A DNA stretch of 64,000 bases from Nostoc sp. CENA543. Lineage in GTDB: Bacteria > Cyanobacteriota > Cyanobacteriia > Cyanobacteriales > Nostocaceae. How positions within the stretch are numbered: the stretch's first letter is position 1; every line of letters begins with the position of its first letter. Made by a program: the position numbers and the translations under genes. Where the stretch lies: positions 5,278,501 to 5,342,500 of the forward strand of contig NZ_CP023278.1 in NCBI RefSeq assembly GCF_002896875.1, read 5' to 3'. Below the pieces are notes generated by a model. The model did not search any database. It was not told the DNA's origin and worked only from the letters and a program-made list of their open reading frames with translations. This document shows, piece after piece, positions 46,653-55,346 of the stretch.

Positions 46653-47969
46653 TTAGCCAATACCTTCGCTTGGAATGAAACTCAGGGCTTGCTCAATTGA
46701 TTTCAGAGCTGATTGAATATCTGCACTCAGTGCATCTGCCTCAGCTTTAATTACAGATACACCCTTCTCGATTTCCGTCAGAGATTTTTTGATAGTTCTA
46801 ATACGCCCCAAAGCTGTGCGAATTTGTTCAAGCTGCTGTTCAATAACAGTCACATCTATCTTTGACTGATAAGTACGCAGTTGATTCACTCGTTGTTGAA
46901 TGACTAGAAACCGAATCGCAACAATCAAAAATGGCTGAGTTGTAGCAATCCAGTAACCAGCTTCAGTCACACCCTCTGCCCAATCACCAATTTCCTGTGC
47001 TAGTCCCTCACGGGAATAACTTAAAAAAATTGCTGCATTTGCAGAACGCCGCAGCATCGCCTGCTGTAAGTGTTGAGCAATTGCTTGGCGACCAAACGGC
47101 TTGGAAGGTCTGTTTCTCGCTTCAATTACAATTGATAGTTCTATTGCCGCTAGGGATTTGCTAGTGAACTTGACGAGAATATCACCTGTATCCTTATCGT
47201 TACCAATATGCTCTACCTCTATGCCATTAGACTTTGACCAAGTTTGTTGTAATTCACCAACAACTAATTCTTCATAGCTAATACCTTTTGCTGTTGTCTG
47301 TTGAAGTACCTGTTGTGTCACCTGGGTGTCGTGGATTTCTAGAGTCAGTTTTTCCACCTGTTCAATCAAGGGTTTGATAGACTCAGCAACTACATTTCTC
47401 ACTGTCACTGCCAAAGTACCGTTTTCAGTAGTGACATTTGCTAATGCTGCTTTGAATGCCCCTTGAATAGAATCTGAGCGTTTGGCATCTAATAAATGAC
47501 GTAATGTTTGAAGGAAGCGACCAACAACAGAGGTTTCCTTGGCAGGGTCGATGTCCTGTGTCAGCAAAGTGCTGACGCTATTGAGTTTCTCTGTGAGAAT
47601 AGCTGAAGTTTGACTAATTTGGGATTGCAGTGGGGCTAATAATTGACCATTATCTGTGCCAATCTGACTAACCAATTCTTGCTGGAAAGATTCAGCAATC
47701 ACTTTGACAGCTTGGTGAAACTCCACCAATAAAGATTCCATCTGCTGCTTGACTAATTCGTTGCCGTTACGAGCTTGAGTAGTTTGCAAGCAGAGAAATC
47801 CCAACTCAAAGGCATCGAGACAAATATCTTCATATTCTGACTGGGGAAATTGTTTGAGGTAGCTGATGGCATTCTGAAGCGGGAGAGCCATGCGAGAAAT
47901 CAGGACATGATTCTCTGTGATTTCAATACTAAAGGGCAGATAGTAAGAGTCCTGAGTGGCGCGGTTCAT
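46653..47969 (-). CDS. Coiled-coil protein with PD-(D/E)XK-like segment, unknown
   Basis: 438 residues. The first about 215 are long amphipathic helices (coiled coil). A globular part follows at about 225-330: YEELVVGELQQTW, DTGDILVKF, LSIVIEARNRPSKPFGRQA and AAIFLSYSREGLAQEIG. The order of helix, Asp, Glu-x-basic and alpha/beta elements is that of restriction-endonuclease-like folds, with Arg where Lys is usual. A second coiled coil ends the protein. First cargo gene after the tns operon, convergent with tniQ. A defence role is plausible by context only. Confidence 0.6.
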   Translation of the reverse strand: MNRATQDSYYLPFSIEITENHVLISRMALPLQNAISYLKQFPQSEYEDICLDAFELGFLCLQTTQARNGNELVKQQMESLLVEFHQAVKVIAESFQQELVSQIGTDNGQLLAPLQSQISQTSAILTEKLNSVSTLLTQDIDPAKETSVVGRFLQTLRHLLDAKRSDSIQGAFKAALANVTTENGTLAVTVRNVVAESIKPLIEQVEKLTLEIHDTQVTQQVLQQTTAKGISYEELVVGELQQTWSKSNGIEVEHIGNDKDTGDILVKFTSKSLAAIELSIVIEARNRPSKPFGRQAIAQHLQQAMLRRSANAAIFLSYSREGLAQEIGDWAEGVTEAGYWIATTQPFLIVAIRFLVIQQRVNQLRTYQSKIDVTVIEQQLEQIRTALGRIRTIKKSLTEIEKGVSVIKAEADALSADIQSALKSIEQALSFIPSEGIG

Positions 47970-48073
47970 GAATCAGTTGGTTGCTGGTGACGATAACAAG
48001 CACCCTACTATCTGCTTTTTGGCTTGGTCAAGGAGATAGAGAAAAGTTTTGTCAATTTGCAAAAACTGGCTGA

Positions 48074-48358
48074 TTAATTTGGCGGTTGAGACTGATGCCA
48101 CTGTTCCAACAGAGGTTGAATGACCTCCGTGTTGGCAAGTAAAAAGTCAGCGACAGCCATAATTCTCTGGTAAGGTAATCCAGCAGCACGGCGACTGGCT
48201 TGTCCACCTAGCCAATGATAGGTGGTGGATTTTGAGATGGAGCAGATTTTGGCTAGTTCTTCATAACCTAATCCCCAACGGTAGCTAAAGTTTTGGGGGG
48301 AGATGAACATTTGGTTGTGCAGTTCTAGCAATTTCTGTGATTTTTGAGTTTCAGACAT
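48074..48358 (-). CDS. Small helix-turn-helix protein
   Basis: 94 residues with a clear HTH, WGLGYEELAKICSISKSTTYHWLGG, followed by a helical tail. The HTH (GYEELAKICSIS...TTYHW) resembles XRE/Cro-type DNA-binding helices in mobile or plasmid-borne cyanobacterial genes. Its start overlaps the preceding gene by 8 nt, so the two are co-translated. Probably a DNA-binding regulator of the cargo; no partner site identified. Confidence 0.65.
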   Translation of the reverse strand: MSETQKSQKLLELHNQMFISPQNFSYRWGLGYEELAKICSISKSTTYHWLGGQASRRAAGLPYQRIMAVADFLLANTEVIQPLLEQWHQSQPPN

Positions 48359-48662
48359 AATTGCCCCTAAGCTGTTCTAAGGATGACTGGTCTAGGGATT
48401 CGATATCTTCCTCAAAGGCGAAGTCGCAGGTACAGATTTCATGGGAGGGGCTACGTTCATCTAAAAGAACCAAGTAGTGTAACCCAGTGAGAATGCAACT
48501 GGCTTGGTGGGTATAGATAACTCCAATGATGCAACCAAAGTCGCCATTGGGTACTTGCCACCATCGTACCCACTCACCTAGTTGGAATCTCTGTTGGGGT
48601 AAGACTGGAGGGATTCGCTCTGGCAAGGCTACAGGCGGTATTGAAAGGGGTATCTCAGGCAT
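48351..48662 (-). CDS. Hypothetical protein, unknown
   Basis: 103 residues beginning with a Pro-rich segment (IPLSIPPVALPERIPPVLP), then a likely small beta-barrel (FQLGEWVRWWQVPNGDFGCIIGVIYTHQ) and an acidic tail. No recognised family. The upstream member of a two-gene unit with the HTH gene, divergent from the XRE regulator at 48761. Confidence 0.6.
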   Translation of the reverse strand: MPEIPLSIPPVALPERIPPVLPQQRFQLGEWVRWWQVPNGDFGCIIGVIYTHQASCILTGLHYLVLLDERSPSHEICTCDFAFEEDIESLDQSSLEQLRGNYV

Positions 48663-48737
48663 AAATGTTTTTGTTAATTATTCCCTAATGTTATTTATAC
48701 ACTACAAAAGTTTATTTATAATCTATAGACAAGTTTC

Positions 48738-48761
48738 CTGCACTTTCTGAAGATTGTGCAG
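48738..48761. promoter_or_regulatory. Palindromic operator candidate at the XRE start codon
   Basis: CTGCAC (48738-48743) and GTGCAG (48756-48761) are perfect inverted repeats 12 nt apart; the second half ends on the first base of the GTG start. A TATAAT at 48717-48722 lies just upstream. The placement fits autorepression by the XRE protein. Confidence 0.5.
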
Positions 48762-49024
48762 TGAGTGAAAATAATGAACTAGACATCAAACAACGCTTTG
48801 GCAAAGCAGTTAGGCGGCGTAGACGTGAACTGGATTTGTCGCAAGAACAGCTTGCAGAACAGGCTGGGCTTCACCGTACTTACATTTCAAACCTGGAACG
48901 AGGTGAACTAAATCCTTCGCTGGAAACCATTGAAAAGCTGGCAAATGCTCTAAACATATCTATTCCTGCGTTGTTTATTAATTACAGCGTTCAGGTAGAG
49001 CATCAACAACACAAAGATTCTTGA
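48761..49024 (+). CDS. XRE-family regulator (controller-type)
   Basis: 87 residues from a GTG start, nearly all one HTH_3 domain: FGKAVRRRRRELDLSQEQLAEQAGLHRTYISNLERGELNPSLETIEKLANAL. The size and sequence are like restriction-modification controller (C) proteins, which bind palindromes near their own start and time expression of the endonuclease. A palindrome overlaps its own start codon (48738-48761). It stands alone on the plus strand, converging with the restriction operon that ends at 49235, so control of that operon's promoter at about 59650 would have to act at a distance. Confidence 0.8.
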   Translation: MSENNELDIKQRFGKAVRRRRRELDLSQEQLAEQAGLHRTYISNLERGELNPSLETIEKLANALNISIPALFINYSVQVEHQQHKDS

Positions 49025-49234
49025 CTTCTTGAAATTGTAATGTTTATCTAAGCCATTAAAGAGCCGTGACAGTTGAGTAGAAAGATTGATTACTAAAAAG
49101 AGATTTCAATTATTAAATAATGTCCATTTTTGTCAGATGTCAAGGGGTTCATGATTATTGCGAATGATATTTAGCATCATATGTAATCAAGAGTAAAGAA
49201 ATCACAAGATTATTTAAATAAAGCAAAATAATTT

Positions 49235-50566
49235 TTATAAGGCAACATTATTATAAGCAGATTTTCTCCAGTTTCTACCATTATTAATGCTTGAGAGGGC
49301 TTTAGGTGTTTTGAATCGGTTTGCTGTAGTTGATTCTTCTATAGACAAGTTACCTATTGTTTGCCCTAATCTAAGTTTTAGTTCATCAATCAAAGCTGAT
49401 GATTTTAATCCAGAAGTTGAAGAATTATTCAAAAATTCTTCAGTTTCATTGATTAATGTAGCTAACAGCCAAGCTCTAGCAATGGAATATGGCTGTTGAC
49501 CCCGTTCTTCTATATAATCTGTACTAAGGAAATAATCGAAGCAGTCAAGTAGAGTTTGTGAGTCATCCAAAGAAACATGGAACGCATTTAGTAGAGCTTC
49601 AATCTTTCGATAAATAAGTGGTTCTATTTCATTTACTTGTTCGCTCCAACGTTCTGGTACTCGATAAGTTTCTTGTAGAGCATCTATCCTATCACCAATA
49701 TTTAGTCCTGCCTTTGGCTTTAATAATCCTATTTGTGTAGGGAGATTTTGACTTTTGAGGCTAACTTCTAAATAAGTTTGATTCCACAATCCAGGTTCTC
49801 GATATAAGCTAAATATATCTTCTAGTCTACGTCTAGTACCAAGACTAATTCTTTTGCAGGTCAAAGGGTCAGTTGTTGTTTTTATTCTTTGATTACAGAG
49901 AAGACAACTAGGAACTAAATTATAAGGATGACAAGCTAGATGTGGATATTTACTTTTAGGTAGATAGTGGTCGATGTCTGTTTTAATATCTCCTGCTTTT
50001 GTACTGTATTTGGTTTCATCACAAGCAGGACAAATAGATAATCTGGAATTTTTGACTTGAAATGCTGTTAAAAAGTCTTGCGCTCCAAAGCTAGAGGGAT
50101 TATCCCCGGAAAATATATATTCTGGAAAACCAGGGGTTTTTTTTCTTGGACTAGCAGCTTCTCGTAAAACGTTTTCGTAGAACCCAATTAAAAAATCAGA
50201 TGCTGCTTCTTGCCAAGAAGTTATGGTTTGAGGATCGAGAGGTTCAATGATACCACTAGGTTTTTTAAGAAGTCGAAATGCTTCACAAGCAAGTTGCTTT
50301 ACCCATTTGCGTTTCTCGTTACTAGGAGTAGAATCTTGTGCAAAAATTTGAAGAGGTTTGAGTCTGCTTTCTGCTGCTTGCCATATCCATTTAGCTATTT
50401 TGTCTCCTCTTCCACGGAATCTGTGACACCGATTTAAGCGATCGCCGCAGTTAGTTTGGTCTAAAGTGGAGTTAGAAGCTGCGTAAAATAACAGCCAGAT
50501 TTGTAAAACTACAACATCCGTCAGTCGGTCACGGGTTAAGTCTGGTAAATGAACATCATGAATCAT
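49235..50566 (-). CDS. HNH endonuclease (Septu PtuB-like)
   Basis: 443 residues. The nuclease core at about 178-235 has zinc knuckle CPACDETKYS, the catalytic DIDHYLPKSKYPHLAC and NLVPSCLLCNQ, i.e. an HNH fold with two CxxC pairs. The N- and C-terminal helical regions have no recognised family. The gene overlaps the upstream ATPase by 4 nt. An SMC/ABC-like ATPase followed by an HNH nuclease is the layout of the Septu anti-phage system (PtuA-PtuB), where both act as one complex. This protein is longer than many PtuB proteins. Last gene of the six-gene operon. Confidence 0.75.
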   Translation of the reverse strand: MIHDVHLPDLTRDRLTDVVVLQIWLLFYAASNSTLDQTNCGDRLNRCHRFRGRGDKIAKWIWQAAESRLKPLQIFAQDSTPSNEKRKWVKQLACEAFRLLKKPSGIIEPLDPQTITSWQEAASDFLIGFYENVLREAASPRKKTPGFPEYIFSGDNPSSFGAQDFLTAFQVKNSRLSICPACDETKYSTKAGDIKTDIDHYLPKSKYPHLACHPYNLVPSCLLCNQRIKTTTDPLTCKRISLGTRRRLEDIFSLYREPGLWNQTYLEVSLKSQNLPTQIGLLKPKAGLNIGDRIDALQETYRVPERWSEQVNEIEPLIYRKIEALLNAFHVSLDDSQTLLDCFDYFLSTDYIEERGQQPYSIARAWLLATLINETEEFLNNSSTSGLKSSALIDELKLRLGQTIGNLSIEESTTANRFKTPKALSSINNGRNWRKSAYNNVAL

Positions 50567-52137
50567 TCTGGCTCTATTTCTAGCAACTCCCGACGTATTT
50601 TATAACTCCAATAACCCTGAGCAACCACTAAGAGCAAATTTTCCAAAGTTTGTCGTCGTTCTTCCAGGTTTCCATTAGTTGCTTCTAATAGTATGCGCTG
50701 AATGTATGAGACACTTCTTTGACCAGCAGGATGTGGCGCATTAAAAACATGAACCATGATATCACTTGGGTCTGCCGCAAAGGTTTTGAGGTCAGGTGGT
50801 TTGGCGTTGTTAGTATAACTTGCAGGACGCTTGAGGATGACAATATCTTCTTCTAACACATCCGTGAGGGTAATACTAGAGTGTGTTGTAATTAAAACGT
50901 GGCTCTGTCTTTGTTCGAGAGTTTTATCTAAGAGAGAAACAATTTTACGTTTCCAGAAATCGTTGAAGTGAACTTCTGGTTCATCTAATAAAATCAAAGC
51001 TTCAGTTTCACCTAATAGTGTAAACAAGCACATTCGAGCCAAAAAGCTACGCTCACCGTCACTTAACCAGTCAAGCAAAAGTAAAGGTGGGTCATCCTGT
51101 TCTTCATGATCATCACTATCCGAACTAGAACGCTCTAAAAAAATATTGACTTCCCTTAACACGGACTGACCATCATCACCGATTTTACCTAATGGACATA
51201 AGATTCTAAAAAGTTGTAGACCACTGGAAAATTCTTGAATTATTGTCTGGGCTGTAGAATTTCCTGAAGTTGTCAGGTCAAATACTAGTAGATAGTCACT
51301 ACCTAAGCGTAATTTACGCGTTGCAAAGTTTGCCAGACGTTCTACCTCATTTCTGTCTGCTTGGCTTGTTGTACCTTGAGTCAACCGAAACTTCAGAGAA
51401 AAACCTGCAATCGCCTTTATATTCGCGCCCTTATCAGTATTTTTCTTCGTTCCTTGCAGTACTTCTTCTAAACGCCTATTTTCTGGGTTTTGAGCTATGT
51501 CGGCTAATAACCCGCAAAGAGTCACAAGCGAAAGTTGATGAGCTTCAATAAATAGGAATTGACTTTCTTCTTCTGGTTGGAAATTTTCTAAGGTATCAAG
51601 ACGAAGTGGTTTACCGGGTATTTCTCCTATTGCTCGGTCAAGTAAAGATAATTCTTGTATTGCGTCTAAATATCCACCACTAAGAGGCTGAATTTCATCA
51701 AGTTTTTTCCAAGCTGTTTCGCTACCTGTCGTAAAAGCAACAACTATTTCTGGTAAAACACTACGGCTAAGTTGCACTTCTGTGTTGTCTTCCCAAACCT
51801 TCAGTTCTCCAAGAGGTAAAATTTCCTCAGTGTCTAAGTCTGCAAATTCTGTTTCTTCTGGAAAGTTGGAAAGCTTGATGTAACGTTTAGTGTCTGTTTC
51901 TCCCAATTCATACTCTAATTCAAAACCGTACTCAATGGGAGCATGACGCTCTAGCTTTCGCATTAGATCAAATAATACCCGCAATACAGTTGACTTGCCA
52001 GTACCATTGACACCGACTAAGAAATCTAGGCTGTAAGAAGGGGGGTGAGTTAAAAAGTTTTCTGTTCGTGGACTAAAATCAATTTCTAGATTCCGTAGAA
52101 CCTGATAACTTTCCAGGTAAAGTCGATGTAATTTCAT
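50563..52137 (-). CDS. SMC/ABC-like AAA ATPase (Septu PtuA-like)
   Basis: 524 residues from the ATG at 52137, which overlaps the methylase stop as ATGA. N-terminal MKLHRLYLESYQVLRNLEIDF is the usual start of RecF/SMC-like ATPases. Walker A is GVNGTGKST, the ABC signature LSDGERSFL, Walker B EALILLDEPEVHF and the switch histidine is in ITTHSSI. No TOPRIM nuclease domain is visible, so it is not an OLD-type protein. With the next gene (HNH) it forms a Septu-like pair. The frame continues upstream to 52182 but the inner start fits the overlap and the conserved N-terminus. Confidence 0.8.
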   Translation of the reverse strand: MKLHRLYLESYQVLRNLEIDFSPRTENFLTHPPSYSLDFLVGVNGTGKSTVLRVLFDLMRKLERHAPIEYGFELEYELGETDTKRYIKLSNFPEETEFADLDTEEILPLGELKVWEDNTEVQLSRSVLPEIVVAFTTGSETAWKKLDEIQPLSGGYLDAIQELSLLDRAIGEIPGKPLRLDTLENFQPEEESQFLFIEAHQLSLVTLCGLLADIAQNPENRRLEEVLQGTKKNTDKGANIKAIAGFSLKFRLTQGTTSQADRNEVERLANFATRKLRLGSDYLLVFDLTTSGNSTAQTIIQEFSSGLQLFRILCPLGKIGDDGQSVLREVNIFLERSSSDSDDHEEQDDPPLLLLDWLSDGERSFLARMCLFTLLGETEALILLDEPEVHFNDFWKRKIVSLLDKTLEQRQSHVLITTHSSITLTDVLEEDIVILKRPASYTNNAKPPDLKTFAADPSDIMVHVFNAPHPAGQRSVSYIQRILLEATNGNLEERRQTLENLLLVVAQGYWSYKIRRELLEIEPE

Positions 52138-54125
52138 CTGCTTTCCTCCCCTGAATTTAATGTGCCTGAGTCTAAATCCCATACATCTCGTTGGGTAACG
52201 CGACGATAGAACAGGAGGGGTTCATTAGTTTTTGGGTCTGCTATGGTTACAGGCACTATAACCCCCATACGTTCTAAAAGGTCAATAGTTGAGCGAGTAA
52301 CATCTGTTGTTTCATTTACATCAGGATTACTTAATTCCTCAAGGGTAAATAGTGCTGCTGTATGATAATTATTTATTTCATTATCAGTCACTATCTCTGT
52401 TTTTTCACATACTTTCCGCCAAATTTTCCTTTGTTCTTGGCTTAAATTACCAAAAGGTTGAATTTCTGCTTGCAGGGGAGAAGGTAATTGTTGGGTTGTT
52501 ATTGGTGGTGACTCTAAATGACCAAAAAGATTATCAATACGTTGGGCTAATTGTCGTTGATTGCGATAAATTTTTGCTAAAAGGGCTGTGGGAGATTCAA
52601 TAGTATTTGATTCAGTTTGAGTTCTAATATAGGTTTCTGGACGCAGGTCATAAGCTTGTTCTTGTATTGCAGATTTGGCAACAGATGCCCCTAGCAGTTT
52701 TACCTGATTTAGACCAGCGATTTCTTTTTGTGGCGAGAAGGAAATGGCTACAGCTTTGACAGGATGCGAAAGTAACTGAATTACTTGCTTGGCTTTTTCT
52801 TCTGCTTTTAATTCTTCTATATCTATATCGGTTTCTGTTTCTTCCTCAGTTTCTAATTGTTCGTTATTATCAGAATTATTTAAGAAATCTAAGGGTATCT
52901 GCAAGTTGATTCGCTGATGCGGAGGATCTGCGCCCACTTCCACCAGTAAAAGAGGAGATTCTTGACCTGTTTGAGAATCGAAAGGTTGATATTTAATATT
53001 TTCTAGGTTATTTCCTATACCTTGACAAATTACACCTATACAAATTTCATCATTTGTTACCCATTTAATACCAAGTTGTGGGTTAGTTTCATCAGGCAAT
53101 AAAGTATCAAAATCAGAGTTATATTTTGTCCAGACTGCTTCTAAAAAAGGTAAATCACTAGGTTGAGAAGGCTCTTGAGTTAAATCGCGTCCTCTACCTG
53201 CCGGATAACCATCTTGTTCGACTTGAAAAAACCAAGTTAGGTGTTGTTCTGAGGGTTCTACTTTGCTAAATAGCAGCAAATGAGTTTGCAGAGGACTATA
53301 GGGTTGAAAAGCGTCTTTTGGAAAAGAAACTACTGCTTCAAGAAAATTTTCATTAACTAATTGATGACGCAGATTTTTCTCGGCTGTACTACTACTGAAC
53401 AAAACTCCAGATGGAGCTAAAACTCCTGCACGTCCATTGAAAGATAATTTTTGCAATGCTAGATTGAAGAGTACAGTTTCACTACGACTGCCAATTTTTT
53501 GTTTTGAGTTTGTTTCTGCTAACTTAGCATCAATTTTTTCCCCAAAAGGGGGATTCATTAAAATCCTATCAATTGCTAAATTATAGATTTCGCCTTGTTT
53601 ATTAAATGTTTGTAGCGCGTTTTCATTGAGAATGATAGTATTTTTAAATCCATGCAGTTTAACATTAGCAAAAGCAATTCTTGCCCATTCTGAAGATATA
53701 TCAATACCTAAAGTCATCGAAGACACATAATTTACTAATAATCCACCACTACCACAAGCAAAATCTGCTACGTTATGGGTTGACTCAACTTGGGCAAGAG
53801 AAATCATGCTTTTAGCAATATGTCTAGGTGTAGGGTAGCCTCCACCTGCAAGCATATTAGGTAAAGAAAATATGATATGACGGTCTAAGAGTTTTGCATA
53901 TCCTCCTGCTGTGTTTGCTGCTTCAGTGAGGAGTTGTTTAATTTTTTCTGTATTTAAATTTGGATGATTTGGCTTTCTTGGCTGTAATGTTTCGTCAGGA
54001 AATTTTAGTTCGTTAATTTCAAGTAGAAATGCAGCGATATGCTCAATAATCGCAAGGTCATAAGAAATTCCTACTTTGCGAAATTCCGACCATAATTGAT
54101 TTAGCAAATCGCGGACTGTTTGCAT
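52134..54125 (-). CDS. Second N6-adenine DNA methylase (HsdM-like)
   Basis: 663 residues. Motif I is VADFACGSGGLLVNYV and motif IV (catalytic) is RILMNPPFGEKID, so a competent N6-adenine methyltransferase is expected. The region after the methylase core contains a very acidic stretch (about residues 420-445) and a C-terminal about 100-residue helical part seen in neither standard HsdM. It lies 3 bp after hsdS and overlaps the ATPase. A second HsdM-like gene in a type I operon is unusual; it may modify a second site, belong to the ATPase-HNH pair or act as a regulator. Confidence 0.8.
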   Translation of the reverse strand: MQTVRDLLNQLWSEFRKVGISYDLAIIEHIAAFLLEINELKFPDETLQPRKPNHPNLNTEKIKQLLTEAANTAGGYAKLLDRHIIFSLPNMLAGGGYPTPRHIAKSMISLAQVESTHNVADFACGSGGLLVNYVSSMTLGIDISSEWARIAFANVKLHGFKNTIILNENALQTFNKQGEIYNLAIDRILMNPPFGEKIDAKLAETNSKQKIGSRSETVLFNLALQKLSFNGRAGVLAPSGVLFSSSTAEKNLRHQLVNENFLEAVVSFPKDAFQPYSPLQTHLLLFSKVEPSEQHLTWFFQVEQDGYPAGRGRDLTQEPSQPSDLPFLEAVWTKYNSDFDTLLPDETNPQLGIKWVTNDEICIGVICQGIGNNLENIKYQPFDSQTGQESPLLLVEVGADPPHQRINLQIPLDFLNNSDNNEQLETEEETETDIDIEELKAEEKAKQVIQLLSHPVKAVAISFSPQKEIAGLNQVKLLGASVAKSAIQEQAYDLRPETYIRTQTESNTIESPTALLAKIYRNQRQLAQRIDNLFGHLESPPITTQQLPSPLQAEIQPFGNLSQEQRKIWRKVCEKTEIVTDNEINNYHTAALFTLEELSNPDVNETTDVTRSTIDLLERMGVIVPVTIADPKTNEPLLFYRRVTQRDVWDLDSGTLNSGEESR

Positions 54126-54128
54126 ATT

Positions 54129-55346
54129 TTACAATTCTCCCCGAAAAGCTCGCTCTAAAATTGATTGTTCAAGTAAATCAAATAATTTGGCATCTTGCTT
54201 TAAACCTTTTAATATTTCATCAACTTCATGCTGGATATGGTCTAGGTAGGTAACTGCTTGGCGTTGTTGATTGATAGGTGGTAACGGTACTGAAATTTCC
54301 ACGACATTTTTAGGATATATATGCGTTTGCCCTCGTTTATCGGCAAAAGCAATACCGGTTCTTCTAGACAAAATTTGTCGTTGACCTTGTTCAGACCATA
54401 GATAATAGTAGAGCCACTTACCTAATAATTTTGACTTATTCTTGGAACGAAGAATCATAATTTGTGTATCAACTGTCCAAAAATTCTCACATTCTTGAAC
54501 GTAGCTTACACGCCCTAGTGTCCCTTCTGCTATGTTTGCCATCAATACATCATCTGGTTGGATATATCTATCTTGAGGCATTTTTGTTACTTGTTCAGAT
54601 TTCATATAAGAAGGATTATTTAAGCGCAAATAGTGAGGATAGACGTGTTTAGTTTTAAATACTCTAATATTGGAATGACCCTCACCGCTTGCACGACCAT
54701 TAAATGCTGTAGCTACTTCCGATAAAGGTAAAATTTTAATAACAGATTTAAGATTTGTAAATACTTCATCGAGTGCGATAGATAATAATCGCTCTGCATC
54801 CTGACGAGTTGTATTAATCAGGTTGCGAGAGTCTTTAACTTCATCTAGTAGTGTTTCTATACGTGCAACAATTCTACGCTGAATTTCTAATGAATAAGTA
54901 GGCTGATCTACTAATGGTATAGGTATAGGAAGTGCATGAACGTCATCTCTGCCTAAACCTGGTATAGCAGCAGATCTGTTCAGCTTATCCAAACCAATTA
55001 TTTTTAGATAGAAATATAAATACTTTGGATAAATGTGTAAAGAAAAATTATCTACATAATAAGTAGTATCTATAGGCCAACAAGGGCTTTCAGAAAAGAA
55101 GACTGCTCCAATAGAACCTTTACGCCCAATAATTATTGTAGGCGATTTTGTAAGGGGTTTATTATGTAAACCTATTTGACCTCCTGAACCAAAAACAGGA
55201 TAATTTCCGCTTGATATTCTTTTACTAGCTGGTAGGGATTTACCATACTCAAGCTTTAGGAAATCTCCTATTTTTATCCAACTCCATTTCTCTGGTAGTC
55301 TCCACAAAGATTTAATTGATTTTGCTACTATCATCTTAAGTATCAC
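54129..55346 (-). CDS. hsdS: Type I restriction specificity subunit
   Basis: 405 residues with two target-recognition halves separated and closed by conserved helical repeats (IQRRIVARIETLLDEVKDSRNLI and INQQRQAVTYLDHIQHEVDEIL). Each half recognises one part of a split DNA target. Both halves appear complete, so the specificity is likely bipartite and functional. The GTG at 55346 overlaps the hsdM stop (GTGA); an ATG at 55334 is an alternative start. C-terminus LEQSILERAFRGEL is typical. Confidence 0.9.
   Translation of the reverse strand: MILKMIVAKSIKSLWRLPEKWSWIKIGDFLKLEYGKSLPASKRISSGNYPVFGSGGQIGLHNKPLTKSPTIIIGRKGSIGAVFFSESPCWPIDTTYYVDNFSLHIYPKYLYFYLKIIGLDKLNRSAAIPGLGRDDVHALPIPIPLVDQPTYSLEIQRRIVARIETLLDEVKDSRNLINTTRQDAERLLSIALDEVFTNLKSVIKILPLSEVATAFNGRASGEGHSNIRVFKTKHVYPHYLRLNNPSYMKSEQVTKMPQDRYIQPDDVLMANIAEGTLGRVSYVQECENFWTVDTQIMILRSKNKSKLLGKWLYYYLWSEQGQRQILSRRTGIAFADKRGQTHIYPKNVVEISVPLPPINQQRQAVTYLDHIQHEVDEILKGLKQDAKLFDLLEQSILERAFRGEL

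Noticed and set aside
50563-52137. OLD-family nuclease
   Set aside because: The ATPase lacks a visible TOPRIM region; the nuclease function is in the separate HNH gene downstream.
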